Below are positions 38,215-51,600 of a stretch of 64,000 bases of DNA, piece after piece. Origin of the DNA: Liolophura sinensis (taxonomy: Eukaryota > Mollusca > Polyplacophora > Chitonida > Chitonidae); the NCBI RefSeq assembly GCF_032854445.1, contig NC_088303.1, positions 26,047,501 to 26,111,500 of the forward strand, read 5' to 3'. A program made the translations under genes and the position numbers. The notes beneath the pieces are model-generated. The model worked only from the letters and a program-made list of their open reading frames with translations, was not told the DNA's origin and searched no databases. Each line of letters opens with the position of its first letter. The first letter of the stretch is position 1.

Positions 38215-38597
38215 CAGATGCCATAGTAATCAGACACATCAGCACCGCAACCCAGACACTTGACAGATGCCACAGTAACAAGACACATTAACACCGCAAC
38301 CCAGACACTTGATTGACAGATGCCACAGTAACAAGACACATCAACACCGCAGCCCAGACATTTGATTGACAGATGCCACAGTAACAAGACACATCAACAC
38401 TGCAGCCCAGACACTTGATTGACAGATGCCACAGTAACAAGACACATCAACACCACATCCCAGACACTTGATTGACAGATGCCACAGTAACAAGACACAT
38501 CAACACTGCAACCCAGACACTTGATTGACAGATGCCGCAGCCCAGACACTTGATTGACAGATGCCATAGTAACAAGACACATCAACACCACAAACAC
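38215..38597. repeat. 53-bp minisatellite, about 7 copies
   Basis: Unit contains CAGATGCCACAGTAACAAGA and CCCAGACACTTGATTGA. One copy is internally deleted near 38530. Confidence 0.95.
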
Positions 38598-41500
38598 TTA
38601 ACATAACATGGATGGGTACTGTATTGTTATTATTCAGCATTAGTGCATAGTATTGCAGATTGTTTGCTGGCAGCGGTATTAAATGAATTCAAATTTCATG
38701 GAGGTGTTTTCAGTATATGGCATTGATTGTTCATCTGTTATGTAGAGAGACACTGTGTAGCCCTACATGTATGATCAGTATTTTCAGGCTATGAATATAT
38801 TGTTTATACTAGTAGGGCCTACCTGAATGTACCTGAACACAAATCTAGCTCTTCTGTCTGTACAACAGTGGATGCCAGATAGCTCTACAGTAATGCAGTA
38901 CAAAACAGGAATAGTACACATGTAGATGTAGGGAACAGTGCAGAACATGGCTTGACTTGAGTTTGCATTCTGAAAGTTTCTTATGGTTAGCTTTCTGTAG
39001 GTTTTGGGTTTGTTTTTTGTTTTTTTTTTCGTATTTTTGGACATTTAATTATGACCACAGAAACATGTCCGTTTGTGGTTGCAGTTCCTTTCATCATACA
39101 TAGGCCTACAGGAGCATGGTTTGTTCTAATTTTGAAACCTCTAGTAATTATGAAACCTGATCATAGCAACTGTCCACATTTAAAGTTTACCCCCAAACTC
39201 TGTTAATTTTATGTGTGGCTATATCAACATAATAAAAGGCTTGATTAATCTTGTGTATTGGTATTACATAAGATCTTTCATAAGACACCCATATGACATA
39301 AGAAATACCAACACTGAGGCTCTGACAAAGGGTTGGGAAGCAGAGTCACTCTCTGGATTAGTGCTGACAAGTGATCAAAAAAAAGGAGAGTAGTTTGCAG
39401 GAAAAAACGCTGTCAATATTCCAACCATTTTTAGCATTGCTGCTGTCTGCAGGAAGACAGAGTGTGGTTTTGTGTTCATCTCAATCCATGAGGTACAAAT
39501 TCAGTCCCAACCTTGGACAGGGACTGGACCACTTGTCTGCCACCAGTATGACGTGCAAGACTACTAGTGTATGTCACACATAAGAAAGGTTTTCAGCAAC
39601 TCTCAAACAGTTGGTTGTTTACACCATGCATTTAGATGTTTTTAACAACAATCGAATAAATGTGCTGGAAAATATTTGATAAATCTGACTGTCCAACACA
39701 GGCACAAATGTTAACAGATAATGGAGGCTCTAAATGTTCCCAGGTGGGTAGAGGTCTGTGTTGATCACAAACATGGCAAAGGTATTGGCCTACCTGGCTT
39801 GATGTTGTTACTCCCAATTACACAGTCAGTACTGCTTTTTTTTTTTTTTTTTTTTTTTTCCCATCCAGAAATCTTTGTAGTCCTGGGGTGCATGTCACAT
39901 CACATGGCCCTTGAGGGAACTCTTTCTGAAAAGATTCTAGAAGTGAATTCACTTGTTAGGCAACATGGTCACCTAAACAATGTCTGCACAAATACAGCAG
40001 GTTTAATTGAATGCTTTTGGGTACTTTAGAAGTCATATGACGTGAAGACATTTATGTTCAAGTATGGTAAAATTGGTGTCTCTGTGCATGAAGTTTTAGG
40101 ATTGGGACACCTACTTTGTTATTAGTGAAGTAATGTGGGGAAAAATGTGTAGAATAATTGTTCATTCCAATCAGGTCAAGTCACTCTATCAGTTTTGTAT
40201 ATCAGTTTGTAAATACATTGAAGAAAATGATGAGTAGAGAAATGTTGCTTCCCAGTAATACAGAGGGAAGTTAATGTGTAAACTAACATTGTCAACTGTA
40301 CATGTACTTCTTTCAGGAGAGCCATTTTTTCTTGATTAAATGTTGTTAAACTTCAATCAGTTTGCATGTCAATATGTAATTATTTTTTTGTTTTGTCAGT
40401 TCAGATGTTTGTTTTGTTCATATGTGAAAGAAAAAAAAGCAGATCAACCTTATCTGCAAGAAGAGTAAAATGTATTGTGTATGTATCTATAGTGATTTTG
40501 GACTTGGGGTTTGTGAACTTCCACTCTCAGTGAGTAATAAGCAATTGACGATGCTTGTGTGGGTTTGGGTACAGTCTGTGGTACTGTCTGCAGTGGATAG
40601 AGCGTCTGCTGAATTGAGTCATACCCCAATTCCACACAGATAATCTTGGTACATATACTGCCTTGCTTGCCTTAGTATATGGGAAATGGAACAAGTGTTG
40701 GTAGGCCTCTATAATGTTATATGGCGTTTTGTCTGCATGGTGTTTCAGTGGGGAATCGCTATACATGTAAATATGTCGGCATTGGGTCCATCCCATTACA
40801 GGGATAGGACTAACATAATGTTCAGTGATGTTGAACCCCAATGAGAACAAACTGACCAATATGGTGTAAGTATCATACACAGACTGTGGAAAGTTTGAGT
40901 AACTAGCCAAAGGTCAGTGGCTTACCCTCAAGCCCTCTGGTTTTCTCCACTTGTAAAACATATAAAACTGACTTTCATCAGTGAAAAATTCTTAAGAATT
41001 TCCACGTAGAACATTCTGACCACAGGGTGACGCCCTTGAGTGGGTTGAACTTTGGATGGTCACAATTTATGCTGTACGTGCACTAGGTTTATTGTGTCTG
41101 ATAGAACACTTAATAACGAGAATTGCATGCAAGCGGTCTTTACATGTTTTTTTTTTGCAACTGCTTCAGAACAAACCTGTTCAATTCTTTCTCCTCAACA
41201 GACCATTCAAATTTATCAATACTATGCTTTTTTCAAAGATCCGGCCAGGTTTTTCTGATACAAGTGGAAAAAAAAAAAAGACAATCCGTATTAGACAATA
41301 GACGCTCCATATGAGCATACAAAAGACAACAAATAATTTAACCTTACTTATTTCGGCAGAGGTGGAAACGGACATAAACTGCAACAGCCATTTTGTTCTG
41401 ATCAACTTGGGAAAAATCGATTTTTAATCTGAAATTCTTATGAATCCACAGGGAGCAACATAAGTAGCGTGCCTCTGATAGGTTAAAATTAATAACATGG

Positions 41501-41880
41501 CAGTGTTTTCAATTTTCTTCGTATACACGATGTTTCTGCCTTTGAACTGCGATATCTTGGCTAGGCAACAGCTGAAAAATAAAAAGTTTGCTTTTCAAAC
41601 TTTCTTTGGGATCTTTTTCGATGCATATATACATTTGGTCTAGTGTTGTCTTTTCTTTTAAACCAACAATTGTAAAACAGACAAATTTAAGACACCATGT
41701 GATCTGTGAGGCAACAAAAGTATTTTATTTCCATTTCACATACAAATCTATTACCACGATGTAGTGAAACAACGAATTAAGTGACACCAATATCACAACC
41801 ACAATGAGCAATGCATCGGCCATTTCCATTTATACCCTGAACAAAAAAGCAGAAAACCCCAACCATAGGGTTCTCCTGGA
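38598..41880. other. Intergenic sequence between NECAP and per 3' ends
   Basis: No coding exon recognised. Contains a family C SINE-like fragment near 39470-39560, a poly-T run at about 39838-39859, and family A-like scraps near 40910-40990. A TTTATT at 41724-41729 could be the per poly(A) signal (AATAAA on the minus strand), which would make a 3' UTR of about 5.7 kb; this is only a guess. Confidence 0.35.
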
Positions 41881-41892
41881 TGAATACATTAT

Positions 41893-41911
41893 GGGGGGGG
41901 GGGGGGGGGGG
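41893..41911. repeat. Poly-G tract, 19 bases
   Basis: Uninterrupted run of 19 G on the plus strand (C on the per-sense strand). Confidence 0.97.
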
Positions 41912-44689
41912 AAGCTGACATGAATGTACAAACAAGAATAATCACTAAAAGCACTTCAGATCTCATTCTGTATCAACCATGTGAATAACAGTGCCAAAGT
42001 TGTTAATCTGAACAGGATTTATCTCATGATTTTTAGAGTCATGTAGAAACATGTACAAAAATAAAACAAACATCTACAGCTGCCGTTGCCATAGATTTGC
42101 TGGACTGATAATGGCTGGCTTTGGAGTTGGTCCTGTTTTGTTCATCAATTAATGGCTACTTGCATTTATATGTCAACCCCTAGATCTAAAGTCTAATTCG
42201 CCTACAGTGGATGCGAATGCACCTGTCACATTGGGAATTCATACACATCTTAGCTAACAACTGACATTTTGTGTTTACACAGACAAAAAAGATGGACAAA
42301 AGTTTAGAACAGCTTTTTTCTCTGGTGTAAATGTCCATGTTGGTACTGAGCCAACCTTGATCCACGAAGTTTTCGTAACTGTCGCAGTGTAGCAACAATA
42401 TATGCTGACTTTGACACACACAATTCTTGGTCTTCATGACATAAACCCGGTAAAAAACAAAGACCGTCAGATTTGATGTTACAGGAAGTGCCTATAGCCA
42501 ATGCAACACACAACCATTACAATAAATCATAACCATTACAAGCTAGACTTTACTAAACATGAACACATTCCCACTCTCAGATTCCTAGCCAACTGAAACT
42601 ATGTTGAACAAAAAATACATGAATAAAAAAAAAGTAAAAAAAGGGTATAAAAAAAAAATTAATGGTGTACCCAGTACAGATTGGGTATTCAGCAAAACAG
42701 CGAGATATTCACACTGAAATTATAAAAAAAAATATAAAAATCCATAACCTGTGCATTAGCACAGCTCAAATGGTTTCAGCTAAAAGAAGTTAATTTCAGA
42801 ACTTTTGGAATAACATTGGAACTTGTCTTTGCTGTTCATGTGCAATCTTTGAACTTTTAGTAACAGGTGAAACTTTCCTCTACATAAAGGATAACATACA
42901 TAAATATAAATAAATCACTGTCATTACAAATATGAAAAATTGATTGCCAATAAATAAAACCATGGTTCATATAATAATATGTTTACTTGGACCAGACTTA
43001 GTCATAACTGAATCATAATTATTTGAAATAACCTCCATCAAAAGATAAAATGGTACACAATGTGTCTTTTTTTTTTTTTTTACCTATCAGCAAATAACAC
43101 AACTGTTCTTTTAATATCACACCTTACATTTTACTATTAGATAAATGGCTTCTTTCATCTCCTTGGAAAATACACATTTTCATATATAAAAGTTATATTT
43201 ATACCTAAAACTTAAATGCATTATATTTAATGCTGCTAGCTAATTTAGGTGCAACTTTTCAACACTGAAAGTTTGATTAAGAAGGGATTTACTGAAGATC
43301 ACAATGAACATCAGCAGACGCGGTTAGATATGTTAAAGATCGCAATGAAAACAAGTGTTTCTCAATGAGGTATATCTGGCATGTTTTCATATCGGTAAAA
43401 CTTGGACATGTCACTCGCCACACTTTGAGTTTCAGGTGTCCACGATGCATTTATTCTGTGGAGGTTTAGCAATGAGCTAGTAGTTGTGTCATGTTTACTG
43501 AGAAGTACGTACATGTGACTGCCGATGTAGGAATAATTAGACACGTGTTGACCAAAACAAGCTATATTGCATTCCCTTTATTTGTATTTGCTTTAAAATG
43601 ATGTATTCTGGCAAATGTGGCAAGTTTAACGGTTGTTTAAGTGAGCAAACCAGCGAAAGTAAATGTTCACATGGGGAGGCTAAAATACACTAATGTTGAT
43701 GATTGTTGTTGTTGTTAGGCTGTAGGGCAACAGTATAACACCACCAATAACAACCTGCACATAACACATGAAAGTACTGTTCAGAAGAAATTACATGGTG
43801 AGGCGATAAATCAAGTCGTTCAGTACAGCTGGAAAATGTCTCGTGAGAACAAAGAAAAACCTTCTTTCCACATAATTACATGTATTTATACGCCCCAGAA
43901 TTCAAAGACTTAAATCTGATGGCCGTTGCAGTTTCATTTATATACATCTCCTGACAATTTCTTTCAAACAATTTTCTTCCAACAGAAATAGTGAATTTTC
44001 TAAAAACATCTACATTATACAGTTAAACACAGCCACTGGAACACTGGCTTATGTAGGCTGTTGAGTCATGTGACACCTGCAGACATGAGATTCATGGAAG
44101 GAAACATTCCAGTCTTGCTTTTGTCCTGTGACACTAATTCAGCACTAGACTACCTTAATACAATATTCCCACGAGTTCCTACCAGTTGTCATTTTCTGTT
44201 TGAGTTCCATCTGGGTTCAAACGGACACTCATACATGTATGCATTCATTAAATGAAATATAGGCACACAATAAAAACAGTCAATTCTGTCAAGTCTGGTG
44301 TCCATGACTTAATACGAATGCACAAACATCATGTTTATGGACATGTGACACAAATGTAACAATTTCAAACACAATGCCCAGCATATACAACATAGATATA
44401 AATGTAGGCATTTTTAGCACAGCTCAAAGGTTATATTGAGTCCACATTTGATGCAATGCAAAACAGTTTCAATGCTTGTAACTATGTCCATGTAAACCCA
44501 CCCTTGCATACATGTTTCAATGCCACACGACTTAATTGGTACCATTGTTCTTCATGTCTAATTAAACACTCAAACAAACTGCTTTCTACAGGAAGTATTT
44601 GTTCCTTAAAGTAAAAGCAAATATGAAGTAAGGTTCATCATGCACACAACTGAAAACCATGCGTCAAAATAATTTCATTTATTTTATCA
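41912..44689. other. Intergenic or per 3' UTR sequence, nothing recognised
   Basis: AT-rich, with many A/T runs. No exon, RNA gene or clear repeat identified. Confidence 0.35.
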
Positions 44690-44995
44690 GAGTGCTGAAA
44701 GGCATTCAAATATTTGAAAACTATGGTGGGCTTTATGAACCACACTGACGGTATCTACATGTAGTTCTGAACTCTGATGTCACATCTTTTTCTTCCTGAT
44801 ATTCACCAGAAGGAATTTTTCGGAACATTATTTCAGTAATCTTCACCCATGGATAAAAAAAGTTATTCCAACATTCGGTGATTAGAGTTGAAAAAACCTG
44901 TGGCGTCACAGTTCCTAACCTCTGATAGTATGGTTCATAAAGCCCACCTTAGAGTTCAAATGTTTGAGCGCCTTCATGACTCTTAACAAAACTCT
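44690..44995. mobile_element. Inverted-repeat element, arms about 60-100 bp
   Basis: The left arm (GGTGGGCTTTATGAACCA, near 44725) is inverted at the right (TGGTTCATAAAGCCCACC, near 44932). Pairing extends outwards to the ends (GTGCTGAAAGGC versus GCCTTCATGAC) and inwards with gaps. Non-coding, MITE-like. Confidence 0.7.
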
Positions 44996-46079
44996 AAAAA
45001 AATAAATGAAAGTATATTCATGTATAGTTTTAAGTGGTCTATTTAGTGATGCCTACTTCGATTTCTAGAGGTCTTTTCTTTTAATCTCTCAACACAATCA
45101 CTTGATCAGTGTCTAGGATAAAAAAAATAAACTGGATCAGTGATCATTTCCACAACAAGTTAATGAAACACTTTCAGACTCTATGCAATTCTAAAACATT
45201 TCATGTACCCAAAATACTTAGCACTTTATATTGTCATTAAATTTTTGGTTAAACAATGAATAAAATCACCTTTGACTCACAAGGGTTTTTTTTATGATCC
45301 ATCATGAAAATATATTAAATATGTAACCTGTTCAAACTATAGCCAAGAAATGAAATGCCATATTAAACTAATAAAATGTTGTGACAAAATGAAAGAACAA
45401 AAACATATGAAAGACAAAACAAGAATAATTAAGGGTTGTGACAATTTCTTTCCTTCAACTGGACTGTACCTCAAAAGACAAAGACAGGTACATCATCAGG
45501 GAAAAGCTTGCAATTCCATACACATCTGGCTATCTACACAATAAGTCTCATCATCACCTGATTTAAAACACACATGCAGCTTCCCAATGGCTCTCAATAC
45601 TAAGGCTAGATCTCAACATCTAAGGCAGAAGTATACAATGTAATGTTGGGAAAGCCAAAGTATTAGATAGACACAGCTACTGTACACCATTAAATGAGCT
45701 CACAGACAAAGCAATCGTACTCAAGACACAACAACTGTACAAAGATCACAAAATAGCTCAGACACACAGAAACTGGCCCGCACAGCCCCAGCTACAAGCA
45801 CTGTTGTCAACCGACATTCAACCACCTGTATCTCCAATATAGAAGAGTGACCGTTTTGTAACTAAACACTTGAATGATGGCAAGGAGCAAGCACGGAAAT
45901 GATACAAACAACCCACTTTGTTGAAGTGCTTGGCCAGCCAGCCTTCACCCACTGACCTGTAATGTTATACACACCAAATGCGATCATTATGACACAATAT
46001 GGGTGGTATTTGGAATGTACGGGAAGAAGTTTCTGAAAAGAGAACCTTTGCTCACGACACCATCACTCTGGTTACCTTG

Positions 46080-46210
46080 GTCACCAGTTGAGTTACAACA
46101 CAGTACTCTACAATATAATCCACACACACACACCACTGTAATCCACATACATGGCCACGGCAATCCACAGATCCAGCAACTGTACATCCAACCTCAAAAT
46201 AAGTGTAATC

Positions 46211-46254
<44 letters not shown>

Positions 46255-47345
46255 CACGTAGATATATATATACATATACATAATAATATATATATAGATT
46301 CGACAATTGTAATCCACAGTCTTAACAATAATAATCCAGACTCAACAATCATAATCCACAGACTAAGCAATCATAATCCAGACTCAACAATCGTAATCCA
46401 CAGACTAAGCAATCATAATCCACGGACTCAACAATCGTAATCCACAGACTCACCAATAGTCATCCACAGACTCCGTAATCATAATCCACACACACACAGG
46501 AACTGTAATGTACTTATTTGATCGCTGTTATGTCATAACACAACATGTACATGTAACACAGACACATCATTTCCATTCCTGCAATAGGGTGATTGCAACT
46601 GTTACCCACACACAGTGGCCAATATCCAGACACAGGGACTGTTCTCTAGACGCAGCAACTGTTATCCAGACGCAGCAACTGTTACCCACACACAGTGGCC
46701 GATATCCAGACACAGGGACTGTTATCCAGACACAGCAACTGTTACCCACACACAGTGGCCGATATCCAGACACAGGGACTGTTATCCAGACACAGCAACT
46801 GTTACCCACACACAGTGGCCAATATCCAGACACAGGGGCTGTTATCCAGACGCAGCAACTGTTATCCGAACACAGTGGCCGATATCCAGACACAGCGACC
46901 GATGTCCAGACACAGGGAGTGTTATCCAGACGCAGCAACTGTTACCCACACACACCAGCCGATATCCAGACACAGGGACTGTTATCCAGATGCAGCAACT
47001 GTTACCCACACACATCGGCCGATATCCAGACACAGGGACTGTTATCCAGATGCAGCAACTGTTACCCACACACAGTAGCCGATATCCAGACAAAGGGGCT
47101 GTTATCCAGACACAGTGGCCAACATCCAGACACATCGACAGATGTCCAGACACTGTAACTGTTATCCAGACACAGCAACCAATGTCCAGACACAGTAACT
47201 GTTATCCAGACACATCGACAGATGTCCAGACACTGTAACTGTTATCCAGACACACAACTGTAATCCACACAGTGACTTATCCAGATGTAGTGACCATTAT
47301 CCACAAAGTGACCGTTACGCACACACAGTGATGATTAAATCAAGA
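46080..47345. repeat. 20-21-bp minisatellite, higher-order 60-bp array, starting 127 bp past the per stop
   Basis: Basic monomer like TCCAGACACAGCAACTGTTA. At 46590-47150 three monomers form a 60-bp unit (with CCCACACACAGTGGCCGATA). At 46310-46500 the monomers pair as 42-bp units. A (CA)n(TA)n run occupies 46208-46300. ORFs of up to 216 codons on both strands come from the repeat period being divisible by 3. Confidence 0.93.
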
Positions 47346-47471
47346 CGCAGATACTGTACTCAACTTACACAGCTACTACATAAGGCAATCCATAAACTTG
47401 TAGAAAGTGTAATCATTCATCATAATGGTGTCGGAGATCTGAATTTCACCAGAACACAATAAGCCCTGATT

Positions 47472-48692
47472 CTATTCATCTCCCAGGGTGTCCATCTCCA
47501 TTCCATGATCACCCACAGAGGAGAAGAGCCCCTCGAATGAAAATCTGGACTCATCATCACCAGCCTGTCCACCTAATGTCAAGCTTTCAGAAAGCACATC
47601 AGATACCTGCTCTTCACAAAGCATGTCTTCACCAACATTTTCAGTCTTACCACTCTCTGTTCCCGAATGGGAATGTTCCTTTTCCACAATCTGTTGAGAG
47701 CTACATGTTGCTTCTCGAGAACACTCTCCCTCCATGCTATCATTTTCTGGACAGCTATTGTCACCTTCCTGTGTCACATTTTCAGAACTGTTTCTGCCTG
47801 CTGAGGCTTCTGGACCCTGTGTCAAGACCACTTCACTTTGTGCTGCGTCAGGAGTTGTCTCCTGTGGAGTCATCATTGATCCCATCAGTTCTGTAATAAT
47901 CACATTTCTTAGCTGCTCAGTTCTTGTTTTCGCAAACTGTTTCTCTTTAATCTCCTCTTGACAGGCATAAAACTGAGCCTTTACCACATCTGATTGGGCC
48001 ATTTCAAGAGATCGCTTCCAATCCTCCTCCAACACCTCCTCTTTTGACTTGATTTTTAACTGGTATTTTTTCTCGATGTTTTCATTGAACGTTGTTTCTG
48101 TCATCCAGCTTGACAACTTTTTCATTTTGCTGAACTGACAAATCTTAGGCACCCTAATCTTCAGTGGCGTCAGAATTTTCTCTGAAAAATCTATCTGGGG
48201 AATGCTTCTTGATTCCTTGTCTGACTCTGTATCTTTCTGATCCCTGCAAGAGGTATCCGACTCCTCTTTGGACATAGTATCCGATTCCTTCAAAGAACTT
48301 GGTGCCTCTTCATTACTTCGCTGGTCGCTTGGAGTCAGGTTGCTGGACTCCTTCGACGAGGTAGAGTCCACATCCGCTGTGTCACTCAGCTTGCCTGAGC
48401 TGACAGCCTCATTTCCTGAGGCACTACCGGGTGAATCCTGCTGCTTTTTGTCATCCTTCATCAACAGTGTGGTGTCTGAGTCACCACTCTCTTTGGAGTC
48501 CTGGCAAGATTCTTGCTTGGCTTTCAGCTTACCTTTCTTGCAGCGGGTGATGCTTTTCAATCCATGATCGTGATCATGATCACAGCCACAGGCATTTGGG
48601 TCATCCAAAGAAATCAAGGAAAAGCCATCATCAGCTTGAGTTATTGTGTCCATATCCTGGTGTGGGAAAATCAGTGCATCTGCTTCCTCATC
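47472..48692 (-). CDS. per: period, last exon: long Ser/Thr- and acid-rich C-terminal tail (406 aa)
   Basis: Acceptor TTGATAG, stop TAG. Encodes, after DEEADALIF, a Cys/His cluster (CGCDHDHDHG, 48561-48590), a Lys-rich patch, about 110 residues rich in Ser, Asp and Glu, then a block with a different, ordered-looking composition (TPLKIRVPK, SSWMTETTF, and a probable helix with KSKEEVLEEDWKR), and finally an acidic end. Vertebrate PER proteins stop soon after the CRY-binding part. I do not recognise a domain here. Confidence 0.88.
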   Translation of the reverse strand, partial: DEEADALIFPHQDMDTITQADDGFSLISLDDPNACGCDHDHDHGLKSITRCKKGKLKAKQESCQDSKESGDSDTTLLMKDDKKQQDSPGSASGNEAVSSGKLSDTADVDSTSSKESSNLTPSDQRSNEEAPSSLKESDTMSKEESDTSCRDQKDTESDKESRSIPQIDFSEKILTPLKIRVPKICQFSKMKKLSSWMTETTFNENIEKKYQLKIKSKEEVLEEDWKRSLEMAQSDVVKAQFYACQEEIKEKQFAKTRTEQLRNVIITELMGSMMTPQETTPDAAQSEVVLTQGPEASAGRNSSENVTQEGDNSCPENDSMEGECSREATCSSQQIVEKEHSHSGTESGKTENVGEDMLCEEQVSDVLSESLTLGGQAGDDESRFSFEGLFSSVGDHGMEMDTLGDE

Positions 48693-51600
48693 CTATCAAC
48701 AAGACAAGTTCAATTTGTAAACATCCAAGTTGATCAGCAAAAGTACCAAATATATAAAAAAAAAATAACAAAGCCAACTGAACATAGAGACGGTAAGATA
48801 AATGTTGAAACAAACAAAAAAAAAAACATGAATAGGCTTTGTTAAACACATGCCACACCACTATATGTTGGATTTATTTATTTAAATATTAATTCGTTTG
48901 ATTTGTGTTTCATGCCGTACTGAAGAATACAAATACTTCATTTATACGACGGCGTCCAGCATTATGGTGGGAGGAATCCAGGCAGAGCTTGGGGGAAACC
49001 CGCCACCATCTGCCGGTGGCTAACAGATCGTCCCATTTATGGCCGGAGAGGAAGCCAGCATGAGCTGGACTTGAACTCACAACAGCCGCATTGATGATAG
49101 GCTGTTGGGTGATTGCACCGCTCTGCTATACTATATTTTGAAGGATACCGCTTTTGCAAGGCACCCATCAAATTGCCAATCCATACCACGTACCTGGAGA
49201 ATTTCCCGACATTTACTGCTTATGTGTCCGTTTGCACAGCCCTAAACTTCCTTGAAGACCACATGCCTTTCACAAATATGGTGTACATATCTGTACATTA
49301 CAGATAGGAAAGTTTGTTAGTGACTTTCCAAGGGTTGATGGTTTTCCCCAGGGGTTTCGGTTTCCTCCCTTCATAATACTGACTATCATAAAAGTGAAAA
49401 ATTCTTGAGTATGGCAGTGATCAAACATCGAAACAAAATTTTCGTGCCATGATCTGTAACAGGAGGAAACAGTACTCACAATTGTAGGATGGCAGTTAAC
49501 TTTGTTCAGTTCCTCCAATAACTCCTGCAGTTGGTGGTAAGGCTGATCAGAATGGGTCATTGCTGACAATCTCTCTCGGTCTTCTTTCAGAATGCGCAAT
49601 GTACTCCTCTTGGGTAGAACATACTGTAACTCTGTTTCCTTTGTCCATTTGGTACGCTGTAGCCATGGGGGCATCTTTGGCAGATGATGCTGAAACTTTG
49701 GTGCAATCAATTCCATTTCCTGCAATTAAACAGCAGCCCCATTGACATCGGCATTTTTGCGCCATCTATATTACTTACAATGAAAACAACAACCTTAGAG
49801 GAAAAAAAGAACATTGGGATTGTAAACTTTTTTTACACGGTGAACTACCTCCATGAGAGACATTCAATCCCTTATCCTTCAATGAATGTCCCCCTCCCAA
49901 GAGTAAAAACTAATAATGCTTCAGGAGCACTAAGTTTTTCAAGACACACTTATTTACGAGACTATCTTTGAAGCAGTGAAATAATAGCTCATACACCCCA
50001 TTAACCTGGGCAAGATTTAATCCAGATCTAATCTGAACCACTTTAAATCTAACGCCCATTGTCAAAAAGCATTCGTTCGCACGACCATATGGCCATGCCG
50101 GTTTTAAGCCAGTTCACACATTTCTTCACACACAGTCACACATAAGCTGGCATAGTAATTGCAATGTCATCCTAACCTCCACATATCTGGGGCATTTAAT
50201 CAAGTTAGTGTTCTTGTCGCACAGACTAACCTGTTCAAAACCACTTCGCTAGCAGGAGAAAATAAAGCAGATTACATGCCTCCGCTTTGCATTCACACAA
50301 GCGATGTCACACTTGTTCAAAGCCATTTTCGGATATAAACCAGTTTAACTTTGCCCATGTGAATGGGGAGACATAAAATGGGAGACATAGAAATGGGAAA
50401 ACGCCATCAGCCGGAAACTGTGAAAACGCTGTCACAGGAGAGTGATTGTTGTTCTTAAATGAAAAGAGGAGGAAGGGCACTGAAGCACAACAACTCATAC
50501 AACAGCATCTGAGTTTAATTAGAATTACATGTACCTCTAATAATAAAGATAATAAATGCAGCCTTAATTCTGCCTTTGAAAGAGACTAACCTCTAAACAG
50601 GAGCTGTTGTTGTGGCTGTCAGACTCAAGCAAATACAACAACGATGAGGTGGTGTCTTCCAAGGAGTCAGAGCTCTCAGACCAAACAAGGCCATTTGCCT
50701 GGTTCCCTTGACCCGGATTTGCTTTACGTGCACATAAAGGTTTCTTGCGTTCATTGTTGGCCTACAAGGTAAGAACAAAGACATAATCAATTCAAACTTC
50801 CAGCATTAGTTTGAATGAATAACAGCAACTAGTTTATAAAAATGAAAACTTCGGACAGACATCTTTTCTGGCTTTTTTCTTTTGTTTTGGAAATTAACAT
50901 GTTATGGCCAGGTGAGTTGGCACATAAAAGAAACGAATGAATGATTACGACTTATGAATATCAGCAATATCTCAGCCATATCACGGTGAGAACAAGTCGA
51001 AAACATGAGGCGGTTCAGGTTTTCAATATAGTAGAGAAAACATCAAACAGGAAACAAAAATGTTTGGACAGGTTAAAATCAGATAAGAAAAACCAAAATG
51101 GTAGCCTAATGTCTATAAAGTTCATGATAGTGATAAAAACATGAAAAAAATGTTTCATGTTTTTGAAAGGAATATATTGGATTTGAACCCTACACTGACA
51201 AGGCTCGTTGGCCATCTACTAAAGACTAGAACAGAGTTTAGTAAAATTTTTGGTGTTTTTTTTAGTCATAAAATGACAACATACGTTCCTTATTAAGACT
51301 CCAAAGTTTGGTGTTTCTACCTTTTATAGCTTTTGAGATATTGCAATTTTCCTAGTTGACTAATAATAATAATAATAATCTGAACAAATTCAAGAGGTGT
51401 CTGATTAAAATTTGTATCTTATGATTTAGGCCAAAGGCCCTCAAACACTTCGCCAGCGATACAAATCGTACATAGAGTTGACTGTGTAGAATCTTTGCCG
51501 AACATGAGCAAAGTCCACACAGTCGACCAGGATATGTTTGATGTCGTATTGAACATCACATCCAACACACTCAGGGGCAGAGCCCCCACTGAGAATAAAA

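Noticed and set aside
46508-47158. 216-codon gene on the plus strand
   Set aside because: Explained by the 60-bp tandem repeat; two overlapping frames and the opposite strand are open as well.
47537-47896. Plus-strand ORFs opposite the last per exon
   Set aside because: Antisense shadows of the per coding exon.
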